Shown: positions 43,036 to 55,029, numbered from the stretch's first letter. The stretch: DNA of 64,000 nt from Laburnicola sp. R22_1 (GCA_014281115.1 JACONQ010000019.1:1-64000); one strand, 5' to 3'. A program made the numbers and translations. Notes: generated from the letters alone by a model not told the origin.

Positions 43036-45147
43036 ACGTGTCTGTGTGCGTGCCGAGCCACTTCGCGTAACAAGCCACCTAATACCATAATAGCTTATGC
43101 AAAAATAAAGCTATAGAGCCACCCACAATTAATATTATTACAGGATTTTCTAGAGGGGCACTAAATAGATTCTTGCGATTAATTTGCACTATTTATATCT
43201 GTCTAGAAGCTTAATGTTGTGGCCGCGACGTGTAGAGACAGTTAGGGCAGTAGATATGTCCTCTAAGGACTCCTTAACATCTAAAGTATTAACAATACAT
43301 TTCTAACATTTTCTACTCTATAGAGATGGCTAAGAGGCCTTCCTCTTACTCTTTTTAGATAACTGTAGAGCTTTTCTTGCGTTGCGGGCAGACTTCTAGG
43401 CAGCGCGCTAAGCTGCCTTTTTAGCTCTCTCCTTCTCTCTTACCTCCTTCGCTGCCTCTCGCGCAGTACGCTTTTCCTGCTAGATTTTCTCCTTATATAG
43501 TCTAGCTGCCTTCTTTAGCTCTGCTGTCTCTGCTTTTTAAAGCTGCTGCTCCTTATCCTCCTGCTCCTTAATAGATTAACAGACACGTGCCTCTCTTACC
43601 TTCCTAGGTAACCAGAACACTAACCCACTGTGATACTCCTTGCGCTATTAGAGATCTAGAGCTTTGCCCTTCTTCTTACGCTTCTGCTTTGTAGACAGTG
43701 CCTCCCTAAGCCTATTAATATTGTGGTGGAGTAGCTCATTTTAAACAGATAGATGGTGGAGCGATTAACAAAGCTTCTGCGTATCCTTACTACTCTAATC
43801 CTTAACTATAGAGCGTACGAGCCTATCCACCTTTCTCTATTCATGATCGCTTAGTAGGGATAAGGAGCTTTCTCTTAATTCTTAAGATCTAGTAAATCTA
43901 TTAAGGATTAGATCAGGATTAGGTAGTAATATGCCTATTGCTCTAAAAGAGCTAAGGATTGTTAATTCCTTAAAGGAGGCCTGCCATGCCTTCCAGAATA
44001 GTGGGAAGAAATTGCCCTTCTTAATAGAAACTAGGCCTTGGCCTGCGTTAAGGTATTTCGAGAGCTTGGCTAAGTAGGCAGTTAATAGAGGCTTGAATAT
44101 TGCAATATTAAGTGGCTAAAGTGTATAAGTTAAATAAGGAGGCAGAATAGCAAGTAGGATCCTATGCTTATTACAGTAGTTAATAAAATCTATTATAATG
44201 TGGGATCTATAGCCATCTAGGATTAGGAGCTAATATGCTTATTAAGTCTTCTCTTTTATACAGCGATTGAATACCTATTTAAGCCAGGCAAGACCAATAT
44301 TATTGTTCGTCCAGCTAGAGGGTAATGAGGTAATAAAGACTTTATGTTCTCCTGCCTTAATGTCTTCTACCTAGGCTAATTGGATGCCTTTGTTGGCAGC
44401 CTTATAGATTAGGCTAGGAGGCAGAGCAGATCTATTGGCGCATATACATACTAGGAGCGTGATCCACGCGCGGTTTCTATCCTAGAGTGATGCCCTAACC
44501 TCCTTCTTCTCCCACATTTGTTGGCTGAATATTCTCTTTAATTTGCTAACAACACTAATTATAAAGCCTTTCTCATCCATATTATAGGTATAACAAGGAT
44601 CTATTTAATATTAATTAATCTTGTTATATAGGAGCTGAAAGTAGAGGCGATATTTATCCCCTGAATTAGCTTTGTGGCAATTGCTGTCCATGCCAACTGT
44701 CTATTGCGAGATAAGATAAATGCTGTGTTAGTTAATAAAGCGGGTAACCCAGCTCTCGCTAACTGCCTCCTTGGCTACTATAGAGGCGAAATTTCGTACT
44801 ATCTCCCTAGTAGGTGGTATATGTCTCTCTGTAAGTCCTTTAATATATTTTACAAGCTCCTGCTCTTGCTATGGGTTGAGTTTCTGCTGGTTGATGTTCT
44901 TGGCTTCATTTGGTGCCTGAACGCGCTTGTGTCTTCGGGATAACGTAGTTCGATCTACACTGTAGGTGGCAGCAATATTTCTGTACGAAAATGATTCCCC
45001 TGGATTTAAAGATTCAATAGCTGCAATCGCATCCTCGATTGCCCCCATATTGGTGGAGTTATGACGCGTCAAATTTAGGCGATTATTTAGCGTTTTGGTG
45101 TTGGGTGGCTCGGCACGCGAAGTGGCTCGGCACGCGCACAGACACGT
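43036..45147 (-). mobile_element. Pogo-type DNA transposon, full length
   Basis: Inverted termini of about 52 bp begin ACGTGTCTGTGYGCGTGCCG at 43036 and, complemented, at 45147; TA duplications at 43034-43035 and 45148-45149. Length 2112 bp. The minus-strand transposase starts near ATG 45048 (MGAIEDAIAAIESLNPGESF), a Psq-type helix-turn-helix with YRNIAATYSVDRTTLSRRH, and runs to a Lys-rich C-terminus near 43250. Its N-terminal 60 codons are still open; stops begin after that. The right terminus carries GGCTCGGCACGCGAAGT in near-tandem, a likely transposase binding box. It is the best-preserved member of the family also present at 30854 and 33241. Confidence 0.88.
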
Positions 45148-46435
45148 TAGCGTGCATTACGTGATCAAACACGATATAAACACGTTATAGCCTAAACAGA
45201 TTGTTAGTCGTAACCTTTAGGATAGTGTGATTAATCTAGTCCTCTAGCAGGCCTGCCTTAACTATATCTTGCAGTAGGTAGGCTAGATAGCTAATATTGC
45301 CTAGCTAGTTGTCTATACTAGTTTTAAATTCTCTAGCAGCCATCTAACCGCAGGTATTAGACAACTTAATCTTAGGACGCCAGAAAGCTGGCTCGCCGCA
45401 CATATTAAAGAGTCAGATTTAAGACTTAGTGTTGTGTGTGTTGAAGGGGAAGAATTTTTGGATGTCGCAGACGTTGCAAAAGCAGGCAGACTTATATAAT
45501 ATGCGTATGGCGAACTATAGTTGCGACTCCGCGCTCCACTGCGGCTCTCCAACAGTCTACTAGTTAAGAGATAACATGTGACTCAGTTATGCCAGATGGC
45601 AGACTGTCTATTAACTGCTGTCAACGATGCTGTTGTGCAGAACGCCAACAACAAAATCATCGTTATTTTGTGTATATTTTGTTACTACCACTGTGTGCTA
45701 GGTACTAGGTTATAGTGCCTCCTGTTTACTCCTCTCTGTGTATGGTGCGGACTCGACCTTGGTTAGAATCTCCACACGACGAAGATCTTCAATACTACGT
45801 ATTTAGTTAAACTTTAGTTTAGCTCCTTATAAGTTATATATTGCCTAAAAAAAAAAAATTTCAGCCCCTTCTACTAATAAAATTGTGTCGGTTGCAACAA
45901 TTGTACCTCACTATCCCACAGCGCACCACTCACTATCCACCACACCGCCGTCCCCACCCGCAAACCAAACCGCACGACCCCGCAGTCCCGCTCACACTCC
46001 ACCCCAGAGAAGAGAAAGACAGACAGACGACGAAAAGAAATAAACAAAGCGACGTTTCTAACGGACAGATGGGCGGGCGGGTGGGTGGGTACAGGCGAGA
46101 TAGGTTCTTTCTTATTTGCGTTCGTTCCGTTCCGATCGATGCCTGGCCCAATATCTATCTTCTTAGCTAGATTGATTCTAAAACAAACATCGCGCGGAAG
46201 GAAGAAGAAGAAGAAGAAGAAGAGAAGAAAAAAAATTCACGCACAAATAGGTATGGGATAGTACATACAACCCGCATAAAGTTACACACTAATCTCCATC
46301 TTGGAACCAACTCAGTCCCCAATTGAAATTCCATACTTTACACAGGCGGGGACGGTCTAACAACATACATATCATACACCCCTCTCCCCCTTCCATCCCC
46401 CGTCTACCACCCGCCCTCCCCACCCACTCACTCAC
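45148..46435. other. Transition from repeats to core genome; degraded relic plus gene-free spacer
   Basis: 45150-45560 is partly degraded; on the minus strand near 45360-45220 a peptide-like stretch (EFKTSIDN, then LGNISYLAYLLQDIVKAGLLED) hints at an old coding sequence I cannot assign. From about 45600 normal composition returns. There is an A-run at 45846, an (AAG)n microsatellite at about 46201-46222 and a C-rich stretch before the stop codon of uS10m at 46436. Confidence 0.5.
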
Positions 46436-47662
46436 TCACGGCCTCAACTCCGCCAGCCCAGGCCCCTTATACTTCTTCATCGCCTCCCTAAACGCCGGCG
46501 ACCCCAACACCTTCTCCACCTCCTGCAGCATAGGCCCCTCCCTCCTCCTTGTATGATCCCCCTGCTTAATCTCATACCCCGCCCTCGTCGCACTCTCCAG
46601 CCCCTCATACTCCCAAATATTCGCCTTCATCCCCACCCCATAATACTGATGCTTCTGCAAAAACGCCAGCCACGCCTTGACGACGTCCGGGTGGCCGTCC
46701 TGGATCTGGATAAGCCGCCGCATGGTAACGCGCTCAAAGTTCTCTTGCGATTTTTTGAAGATGAAGTTGGAGCGGGGGACGGTCCAGCGCTCGGTGATGC
46801 GCGGGAGGGGGATGGGCCCGCGGGCGCAGAGCCCCATGTAGTAGGCTGCGCGGACGGCGAAGTCGGCGAAGAGGAGCAGGTTGCGGATGCTGTAGGTGCG
46901 CAGCTGGAGGTCGCAGACGGGGACGCCGTATTCGGGGGTGCGGCGGAAGGGGCGGAGGTGCACGGCTTGGACGTTGATGGGGGTGCGGAGGGCGTCGAGG
47001 GCTTTTTGGGTTTCCGGGTCGAGGGGGGGTTTGTCGTCGCCTGGGAGGGTGATGCCTCGTTCTCTGTTTTCGTATGAGTACAGATTCGATTTCAAGAGTG
47101 AAGGAAAGAAGGGGATAATAATTACTTTGCGATCTTTATAGGCTCGATGCCCTCTTTTTTGAACAGCTCCAGCAGCGCGAGATGGTCCGGCGTGTCCTGC
47201 AGCTGCTTCCATCTGGCCTGTGCCTCTTCTTTTGTCTTTGGTTCCCAGCGCTTGAATCGCTCCTCCGCCTTTCGCTGGCTGTTGGCAAGCCTGCTACGCG
47301 TCAGCATCTATCTTCGCATCCACGACGCGCCCGGGAAGCCCATCACGCACTTCTTGTACTCGGCCGGATCGACGCCCATGTGCTCCAACCGCTCCTCTAC
47401 CGTCATCGTCCCACTCTCAATATCCGCAAAGATGTCGCCGTCATACGGGACGTCATTCTCTCTGGGCTCGCGCTCAGGTGCATCGTTCCGGTCGGCCTTG
47501 TCGCTCGCGGCGCGCAGAAAAGTCGGCGAGCACGGGTGCGTCCTAGGGGGTGATATCTGCCAGTCTGTCAGCCACGGCTGTACAAAGTACCAATTGCAAC
47601 ACGCGCACCTTTATCCTCTTTGCGGGGCCCAGAAACGGGCGCATCACTCGCGGCGCCGCCAT
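46436..47662 (-). CDS. rsm10: Mitochondrial small-subunit ribosomal protein uS10m
   Basis: Four exons give 350 residues in one frame: 47662-47609, 47556-47351, 47290-47126, 47063-46436. Introns start GTGCGC, GTGCGT and GTAATT and end GCAG, GCAG and ACAG; the second contains a GCTGAC branch site. The S10 domain spans about residues 175-275, with GVPVCDLQLRTYSIRNLLLFADFAVRAAYY, PLPRITERWTVPRSNFIFKKSQENFER and WLAFLQKHQYYGVGMKAN, the fungal mitochondrial form. The basic N-terminus (MAAPRVMRPFLGPAKRIK) looks like an import signal. The N-terminal third (ERLEHMGVDPAEY...) is an extension outside the S10 fold. It is the first core gene after the subtelomeric repeats and lies head-to-head with the PNP gene, 235 bp apart. 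Confidence 0.9.
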
Positions 47663-47897
47663 TGCTGATGAAGAGAAGCTCTCACGACAAACATCGAATG
47701 TCGAAGGAAAACAGAAGCGCTAGAGCGCATTGGGACACCGCCCTGGCAGAACGATGCATCGAAGACCGCGCCAAGCGATCTTGCAGACGTTCCCCTCCAT
47801 TGCGGACTGACGCACATGGCCTAACGAATTTTAGACTGTGTAAACATTTCTTTGGGACTTTGCTCAAGATTTCATCCAGTCTAGAAAAGCATCCAAA

Positions 47898-49134
47898 ATG
47901 GACACCATGGACAGCCTCGCCGCACCGAATGCCTACGCCCGCGCCTCGGAAACAGCAGCCTATGTGCGTTCCAAGCTGCCCGACGCGCTACAAAAGCCTC
48001 AAGTAGCCATCGTATGCGGTTCAGGTCTAGGCGGGTTGGTCGAAACCATCGAAGCCTCTCCCAAAGTTGAGCTCGCCTACTCGACTATACCCAATTTCCC
48101 TCGTAGCACAGGTGAGTCCGAGCAATTGCACGGTCGAATTCAATATACCAGGTTTACATACTAACAATAGAGCCCAGTCCAGGGTCATGCGGGAAACTTC
48201 GTCTTCGGGCTGATAGGCCCCCACAAGACACCCGTAGCACTCTTGGTAGGACGAGCACAGTCAGTCACGGATCCTACCCGGTCACCGGCCTGACAGTCGA
48301 CTAACCGGCACAAATAGCTTCTACGAGGGTCACACCATGGATCTAGTTACCTTTGCGACGCGCGTGTGCAAGTTGCTGGGCATAGAAACCATGGTTGGTG
48401 CGTGTGCTACTGAGAAGCTGTCAGGCACGTGGTCTGACCTTGTACATAGTCACCAATGCAGCGGGTGGTCTGAACGAAAACTACGCCGTCGGAGACATTG
48501 TCTGTCTGAACGATGTATGTGCCCGTGGCTGTACTGTACTCTTCATTACTAACTTGTCTAGCACCTAAACCTGGCCGGACTGGTAGGCATCCACCCATTG
48601 CGCGGGCCCAACATCGAAGAGTTTGGCGTACGATTCCCGCCATTATCCGACGCATACGACCTGGACCTGCGGCGACGGACGCATAAAGCGTGGAAGAAGC
48701 TGGGTCTCGACCAGCAGAAGAGGCGGATGCACGAAGGTGTTTACGCCTTTGTGAGTGGGCCAAGGTATGAAGTGCTTGAACTCGCTCCATTGCGAATGCT
48801 AAACAAGTCCAGCTACGAGACTAGAGCCGAGTGCAGGATGCTCCGTGGCCTGGGGGCCGACGTGGTGGGCATGTCAACTGTGCCGGAGATTATCGTCGCT
48901 CGCCATGCCGGCATCCGGGTGCTGGCCTTCAGTCTGGTTACGAACAAGGCAGTATTCGATGCTGGACTCCGTGGAAACGATGATGCGATCCAAACCATGA
49001 CCAAAGCCGAGCTTGACCAACATCTGAACAAAGGCAAAGCAAATCATCAAGAAGTTCTCGAGGCTGGTCGTGAAGCAGCGAAAGACATGCAGGCCTTGGT
49101 AAAGCAGATTGTGTCGGATCTGCAAGAAGACTAG
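47898..49134 (+). CDS. Purine nucleoside phosphorylase
   Basis: Six exons (47898-48111, 48178-48259, 48318-48397, 48450-48514, 48562-48764, 48813-49134) give 321 residues. All five introns have GT...AG ends, and the frame holds throughout. The enzyme splits inosine and guanosine with phosphate in purine salvage. Trimeric PNP motifs are present: phosphate loop CGSGLGGL (40-47), TVQGHAGNFVFG (71-82), GRAHFYEGH, VTNAAGGLN, and FVSGPSYETRAE with Glu217. Asn259 in FSLVTNKA is the base-contacting Asn of 6-oxopurine PNPs; methylthioadenosine phosphorylases have Asp there, so MTAP is less likely. ATG 47907 (MDSLAAP) is an alternative start. The 3' end faces the Fcf2 gene, with 161 bp between stop codons. 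Confidence 0.93.
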
Positions 49135-49295
49135 TCAGCCAAGGACGAGATCAGGAGGATAGAAGGAGCTCGTACCGGATGGTAACATGTCCTTAGGAGT
49201 GGGCGTCCTTTTTTGTCGCCATTGCAGAAAGGCCGGAGAGTAGACCAGCCAGTGTAGCGTAGGTCAGAAGCTCCGTTTCTAGCTTCAATGAATAC

Positions 49296-50188
49296 TCATG
49301 GCTTCACGATCCTGCCCTTCTGCCGCTTCGCTTGCAGGTCCTTGTAAAACGCCTTTTTGCCGCTCGTCTTGGACTTGATGATGTTCTGGTACTTGCTCTT
49401 GAACTTGCCCGACCGTTCCTCTTGTGCAAGCACCTCCTCCACGAGGGTCTGCTTCCGGTCCTTCTTGTTGATGCGGCTGTTGTAGTACTCCGTAGGCCCT
49501 TCAATGACGGTCCCGACCTGGCTAAAGGCAGGAACATCGGACTTGGAGTCGGACTTTTTATAATGGCGCTTGGGATCTAGCACATTGCGCATCTTGAGAA
49601 GCTGCAAGTCACGGCGTAGTTCAGGGGTCAGCTCCGTCCGTGGTAGGTTGAACCAGTCGGAGCCCGCGGTGGCCTTTTTCTCCTTTGCGACTGTTAGCTT
49701 GGGCTCTCTCAAGAACACAATTCGATAAAGCAGAGTCGATGTGCCTCAGTGTAACTATGATATGATAAACCTTCAGGGATGCAGGTGGCGCCCAAAACGA
49801 GGCCATGGTCTGCGTCAGTATAAATGGGATAATTATCATCATCGGCATGGAGCTTAAACGTAAACGGGCTTACCTCTTGCTTCTGCCTCTTGAGCTGGAC
49901 TGGATCTTCGATCTTCTTGACGCCGTTTGCAAGAGCCTGCTGTTTCTTGTCGAGGAGCTTCGACGAATCCAGTCTCGTGATGACGCCTTGGGTCTTCGAA
50001 TAGGTGTCGGCAACGTGGCTGGGGTTCAGCTTGGGAAGCTTGAACGGAGCATGTGTGGTGGTCGGGAGCGAGGCTTGCTCGCGCATGCGGGTGGCAGCCT
50101 CGGTGAGAAGCTCACGCACTTGGACGTCCGTGAGCTCCTCATCGGTGTCATCCTCGACGAGAGGCTGGTGCGTTGGCAGCAGGGCCAT
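49296..50188 (-). CDS. fcf2: Fcf2-type pre-rRNA processing protein
   Basis: The conserved Fcf2 C-terminal domain lies in the last exon (49703-49296): DWFNLPRTELTPELRRDLQLLKMRNVLDPKRHYKK, then the basic GKFKSKYQNIIKSK and KAFYKDLQAKRQKGR. In yeast Fcf2 acts in the nucleolus in the early cleavages that make 18S rRNA. The first exon (50188-49874, 105 codons from MALLPTHQPL) is acidic then basic, as in relatives, and ends with GAG before GTAAGC. The middle is less certain. A 39-nt exon 49809-49771 flanked by ACGCAG and GTTTAT keeps frame and would give 253 residues; skipping it also keeps frame (240 residues). Relatives usually pass straight from the basic stretch to KKATAG, which favours skipping. 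Confidence 0.82.
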
Positions 50189-51443
50189 GTTGAATGCTGG
50201 CGGATCACGATTGTGAAAAAAAAAATACGACGAGGTTTTGAAGGTGCGGCACGGTCCCATCTCGGCAGAATGGTAAGCTAGCCCGATCAGGCGTCGACTT
50301 TCCGCCTCATTCAAGACGACGTCTGGAGACACAAAACGATGCCATCATGCCACCATGTGTACATACGTATTGCTGACTGCCCGAGACGATGCTTCTTGCG
50401 GTGCCGTTATGACGCTGGTGTGCTGGCGTCCTCATCCCACGCCGCCGTTGACAACGCATCGCCGAAAGGCTGACTCGGAAATGTGCCATCCAGGGGTTCG
50501 CAAAAGAGCTGCAGAGCACCTCTCGGCCAATCACACGCCGCGCAACCCTCTCGCCTTCGTCCTCGTCCTCGTCCTCGTCCTCGTCGTGGCAGGCAGGCTG
50601 TCTCTGTCTAGCCTGCTGCTCGGTGTGAATGTGCGTGTTGCCCTGCTGGTGCAGCGGCAGCCTTTCCTGGGCCGCGCTGCTGGATGTAGCTGAGTGCTGA
50701 GCTCGAGTCTGCGGCCGGGCTGGAAACGAGATGTGACGGGCCGGCAGCAGTGCTGTCACTGCCAGTCCGGTCGGCGGCGTGCGACGTGCGGTTCGCGATA
50801 CATATAAAGTAAACATGGCAGAGGCATATAGCCGCACGTTGAGACGGCACCCTCATCCTCACCGGCACCCCGCCCTCCGCACCTACATCCATAACTCCTG
50901 CACAATCCTCTTCCTCCCACCGCCGCCTCGCCGCTCCCCACCGTCCCAGCAGATCCTGCGCATACACCGTAGCGTTGGCGTGGCCGTGTCTCGTCGCCGA
51001 TTCGCGCGCTCTGGTCCGGCCTTGTCGTCGATTCGCTCATCCGATTGGCAAGTCCACGAGAGCAGTCGCTCCGCCGAGTCGCAGCCTGTGTCGCGTCGCC
51101 GTCGTCGCCAGGTAAACACTGCCCGTTTGCAGACCTCTGGCACCATGTCGCGCGTCGTACAATCGCATACTGATCGCAGCCCGCAGCATCCTGTGCGCCC
51201 GTCTCACCGGCCGTCCCCGCTTAATCATTTGGCGGCCTCGTCGTCCACTCACGCGCCGGCCTGACGCAACCACGACATCCAATCTCCCATCACAACCGTC
51301 CACCCCGTCCCCGTCACCCTGAACTTTGAAGCCATTGGGTCGCGCGCCGCCCACCTGCACCCTCCCGCCGCCGCCGCCCGAGAGCCGCACGCTGAGCCTG
51401 AGCGTGCCACCCTGGTCCCGCGCAACCTTTGCGCAGCGCCCAC
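50189..51443. other. Divergent promoter region between fcf2 and the NF-YC gene
   Basis: About 1.25 kb of GC-rich sequence separates the two start codons. It contains a (CGTCCT)n array at about 50555-50585 and C/T-rich stretches up to the NF-YC ATG, typical of ascomycete leaders. Several long frames here lack recognisable protein content, and I regard them as chance. Confidence 0.6.
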
Positions 51444-52632
51444 ATGGACCCCACGAACCTCCAGGCCCACGGCCAGCAGAAGATGCGCCAGGCCACCGCG
51501 GCCGCGCCCCGCCGCTACGATGGCCAGAATGGCAACCCGCTCTACGACCCGGCCAACGGTGGCCACTATGGTGCGTGTCTCCTTGCCTACTCCCCCCGTC
51601 TGGCAGTGCCGGGGACTGTGTGAGAGTGCATTGCTAACACCGATACCTCACAGGCGCCTCTGCAGCCGTATGTTGCAACCAGTCCGCGTTCCTCGCTTGC
51701 TTTGCTAACTGCCCCAGATCGCCGCACAAGGCCAGGCACCCGACCCGCAGCTATTCACCGGCGCGTGGCAGAATGTACGAGCCGGCTCTTTCCACGGCTT
51801 TACGGACAATTGCTGACCGCGCTACAGGTCAACCAAGGTCTCAATGGCAACTACCGTGACACCTTGAATACGTATTGGCAGCAGCAGGTGACGAAGCTGG
51901 AGACGGACGACCACGATTACAAGCTGCACCAATTACCCTTGGCGCGCATCAAGAAGGTGATGAAGGCCGACCCCGAAGTCAAGATGATCTCGGCCGAAGC
52001 CCCCATCCTGTTCGCCAAAGGCTGCGATATATTCATCACCGAGCTCACCATGCGCGCGTGGATACATGCTGAAGAGAGCAAGCGGAGGACGCTGCAACGC
52101 TCCGATATCGCGGCCGCTCTGGGAAAGTCGGACATGTTTGACTTCCTCATCGACATTGTGCCGCGCGAAGAAGCACACCCTCATAAGCGTAGTGGTGGGC
52201 AAAGTGGCGCTGCCGTCCAGTCATCTGCGAACGCTGTGCCGCCGGGTGCGCTTGCGCAGCAGGGCGTACATCCGCAGCACCAGATGGCGCCTCCAGACTA
52301 CGGTATCGGACAGCACATGCCTCAGCAGGAGGACTTCCGCCAGCCCGGCATGTACACTGGGCCAGTTCAGGGTGATCCAGGTGCATATGGACAGCAGCAA
52401 ATGTTCGATCCATCGTATGGTGTCTACAACCCAATGGCACAGCAGCCTGTGAGTTGCCCTAGAACCTCAAAATTCTGGCTTTGTCGTTGACTGACTCGAT
52501 TAGCAAATGTACCCGGTTCCCCCGCGAGGGTCAGACCCTACTGGAGCTGGAGACCCGAACCAAGGCTACCGGCCACATGATACCGAGGGTGATGCGGATG
52601 CCGAGGGCGAAAGAGAAGACTTTGGACCATAA
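51444..52632 (+). CDS. CCAAT-binding factor subunit NF-YC (Hap5/HapE type)
   Basis: Five exons (51444-51570, 51654-51667, 51718-51774, 51828-52448, 52504-52632) give 315 residues. The second exon is only 14 nt. The protein is the histone-fold subunit that pairs with NF-YB and, with NF-YA, binds CCAAT boxes in promoters. The core reads YWQQQVTKLE, then HQLPLARIKKVMKADPEVKMIS (100-121), PILFAKGCDIFITELTMRAW and LQRSDIAAALGKSDMFDFLIDIVPR, ending near residue 180. The tail is Gln/Pro/Tyr-rich and ends acidic (DTEGDADAEGEREDFGP). Intron four begins GTGAGT; intron three has a GCTGAC branch site. Exon two rests on splice sites alone, but the frame requires it. Confidence 0.92.
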
Positions 52633-53436
52633 TCAGCTTTGCTGACAGTGCGGCAGTAGATCTGAGGACGAATAGGAGAAAAGCAGCAGGGGAGAGCAGC
52701 GCGGGTCGGATTACAATGTCAATACCTACGGTGCTATCATTGGACAGATTTCCTTTCTGCCCCTAGGCACATTTGGCGTTTGTTTGAGCAGTTTGGTCGA
52801 TGAGTTGGATAGGGTTTTCAAGGAATTCAAGGAACGGTGTTGAGGCCTGGTTTGAACGGCTATGCTTCGGCCGCGGATGGCCTCTGGATTGGGTGGGCAG
52901 CGTACATACACTACCAAGAGATTATTTTTCGTATAGTGAATCAGCGAAGATGCCTGACGCGACACAACGGTGCATGTGCCCCATTTGGATGCCTCTGCAT
53001 CAGCGGGGGCTCTGCAGCAGGTACCCGCTCTCCGAGTGCGCCGATGCCCCTCTCCGAAGACGCGGTTCGCAGCGAGCAACGAGCACTAATGAGCGTGACT
53101 TCCCGTCACATTGCATCTTCAATTCCAAGGTTGATTGTGAAGCATAGGAACCAGGGTGAAGCCGGGCAGTGAACAGCCACGTGAGCCTACCCCGCCAGGC
53201 TCCCCACTAACGACGGTCGTGGGCCGGCCAACACGCACGCTGAGCTGCATGTGAGGCCCCCTCCTCGACCGGTCCGTAGCTCCTCAACTGCTGTGTATCC
53301 CACGCACAAACAAAATCCGTTGCTTTTATTTCACTCTTCTGCCCGGCCAGACTCTTCCTCGATTCCTCCCTTCAGCAACTCCATCAAACCCCGCTACCCC
53401 GCTCCCATCACCAACTTCTCTACAGCACCCAACAAA
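52633..53436. other. Intergenic: NF-YC terminator side and MDH promoter
   Basis: No supported gene. The last 180 bp before the MDH start is C/T-rich and stays open in frame with MDH but has no ATG. Two overlapping frames at 52800-53172 have no protein-like content. Confidence 0.6.
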
Positions 53437-54726
53437 ATGGTCAAGGCCGTCGTTGCTGGCGCCTCCGGAGGCATTGGACAGGTGCGTCGAGTCCCGATAG
53501 CCCATCCGCTCTGCTAATTGCTCTGCAGCCGTTGTCTCTGCTCCTCAAGAACTGCCAGCACGTCAGCGAGCTTGCGCTCTACGATGTCGTCAACACGCCC
53601 GGTGTCGCCGCCGATCTCTCGCACATCTCCACGCCCGCTGTACGTAGCATATATTGATCTCATGGAGGCATGTGCTAAGCATGGACAGACGGTGAGCGGC
53701 TACCTGCCAAAGGACGATGGCCTGAAGCAGGCCCTCACCGGCGCAGACATTGTTGTCATCCCGGCCGGCATCCCCCGTGAGTACCTGCGGGGACGCAACG
53801 ACTGTGAAGCCGCTGACGACCGTAGGCAAGCCTGGCATGACCCGTGACGACCTCTTCAAGATCAACGCCGGCATCGTCCAGGGCCTCATTGAGGGCATCG
53901 CACAGTACTGCCCCAAGGCGTACATCTTGGTCATCTCCAACCCCGTCAACTCGACCGTCCCCATTGCCGCCGAGGTGCTCAAGCGCCACAATGTCTTCGA
54001 CCCAAAGAAGCTCTTTGGTGTCACCACCCTCGATGTTGTCCGTGCTGAGACCTTTGTCGCCTCCATTGTTGGCGAGAAGAACCCGGCGAAGACGACCATC
54101 CCGGTCATCGGAGGTCACTCTGGCGAGACCATTGTTCCTCTCTTCAGCCAGGCCCAGCCGTCCGTCAACATCCCTGCTGACAAGATGGATGCCCTTGTGA
54201 ACCGTGGGTGGCGATATGCTTCCTTAGAAACGAACAACTACTGATTTGGCAGGTGTGCAATTCGGCGGTGACGAAGTCGTCCAGGCCAAGGACGGTGCCG
54301 GCTCCGCTACTCTCTCCATGGCCTACGCTGGCTTCCGGTATGTGTTCCACCAGTGCCGGGACTGCCGAACTGACAGCTTGCAGGTTCGCGGAGAAGGTCA
54401 TCAGGGCCCTCAAGGGCGAGACGGGCATCGTCGAGCCCAGCTTCGTCTACCTCCCTGGTGTCTCTGGCGGTGATGCCATTGCAAAGGCCACCGGCCTCGA
54501 GTTCTTTTCCGTCCCGATCGAGCTCGGCGTAAGTGCTCTCTAGTTGCCCACCACAATCAAAGCTAACGTCAAATAGCCCAACGGTGCTGAGAAGGCCGTC
54601 GACGTCGTCAGCAAGGCGAACGACCACGAGAAGAAGCTCTTGGAGGCCTGCTACACTGGCCTCAAAGGCAACGTTGCCAAGGGCATTGAGTTCGTCCAGA
54701 ACCCTCCCCAGAAGGAGCAGAAGTGA
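53437..54726 (+). CDS. Malate dehydrogenase, NAD-dependent, cytosolic type
   Basis: Seven exons (53437-53481, 53529-53639, 53689-53776, 53826-54203, 54253-54337, 54384-54528, 54577-54726) give 333 residues. It interconverts malate and oxaloacetate. Motifs: nucleotide loop GASGGIG (8-14), substrate arginines in IPRKPGMTR (Arg82, Arg88) and VVRAE (Arg154), catalytic pair Asp151 (TTLDVVR) and His179 (IGGHSGET), and [10 protein letters not shown]. The protein starts MVKAVVAG directly at the NAD fold, without a transit peptide, and lacks a terminal SKL-type tripeptide (it ends PPQKEQK). A cytosolic location is therefore most likely and the mitochondrial isoform must lie elsewhere. Six introns of 46-50 nt all use GT...AG. 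Confidence 0.94.
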
Positions 54727-55029
54727 GTGGCCTTGTGTGTAGTTTCCCAGTATCCATGGAAAGAATATTTATGCATGTTCCGGCAGATAGACTATAAGAG
54801 GATCCGTACATGGGGACGAGTAACGAATATGAAGGGAATTGTGCATGGCAATGTGCAATCTCGAACGGGGGATGTTCAAGTGTCTTGCATAGATAGCATA
54901 AATGTGTAGTGCTATGTTGCAGAAGCCTCTCCTATCATGACTTTGCTCGTGCTGTGTTCGAGTCTGATGCCTAACGCCCGACGCCGCCCAATGCTCGCTG
55001 AAAACAAGACCAACCCGCCTTTATTACGC

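Noticed and set aside
44674..44943. 89-codon plus-strand frame
   Set aside because: Antisense of the pogo transposase N-terminal region.
46553..47077. 174-codon plus-strand frame
   Set aside because: Antisense of the conserved uS10m exon, Gly/Glu/Ala-rich shadow without domain content.
53251..53436. In-frame N-terminal extension of malate dehydrogenase that could be a transit peptide
   Set aside because: It has no ATG (it opens with GTG) and reads as C/T-rich leader. MVKAVVAG is the normal start of the cytosolic enzyme.
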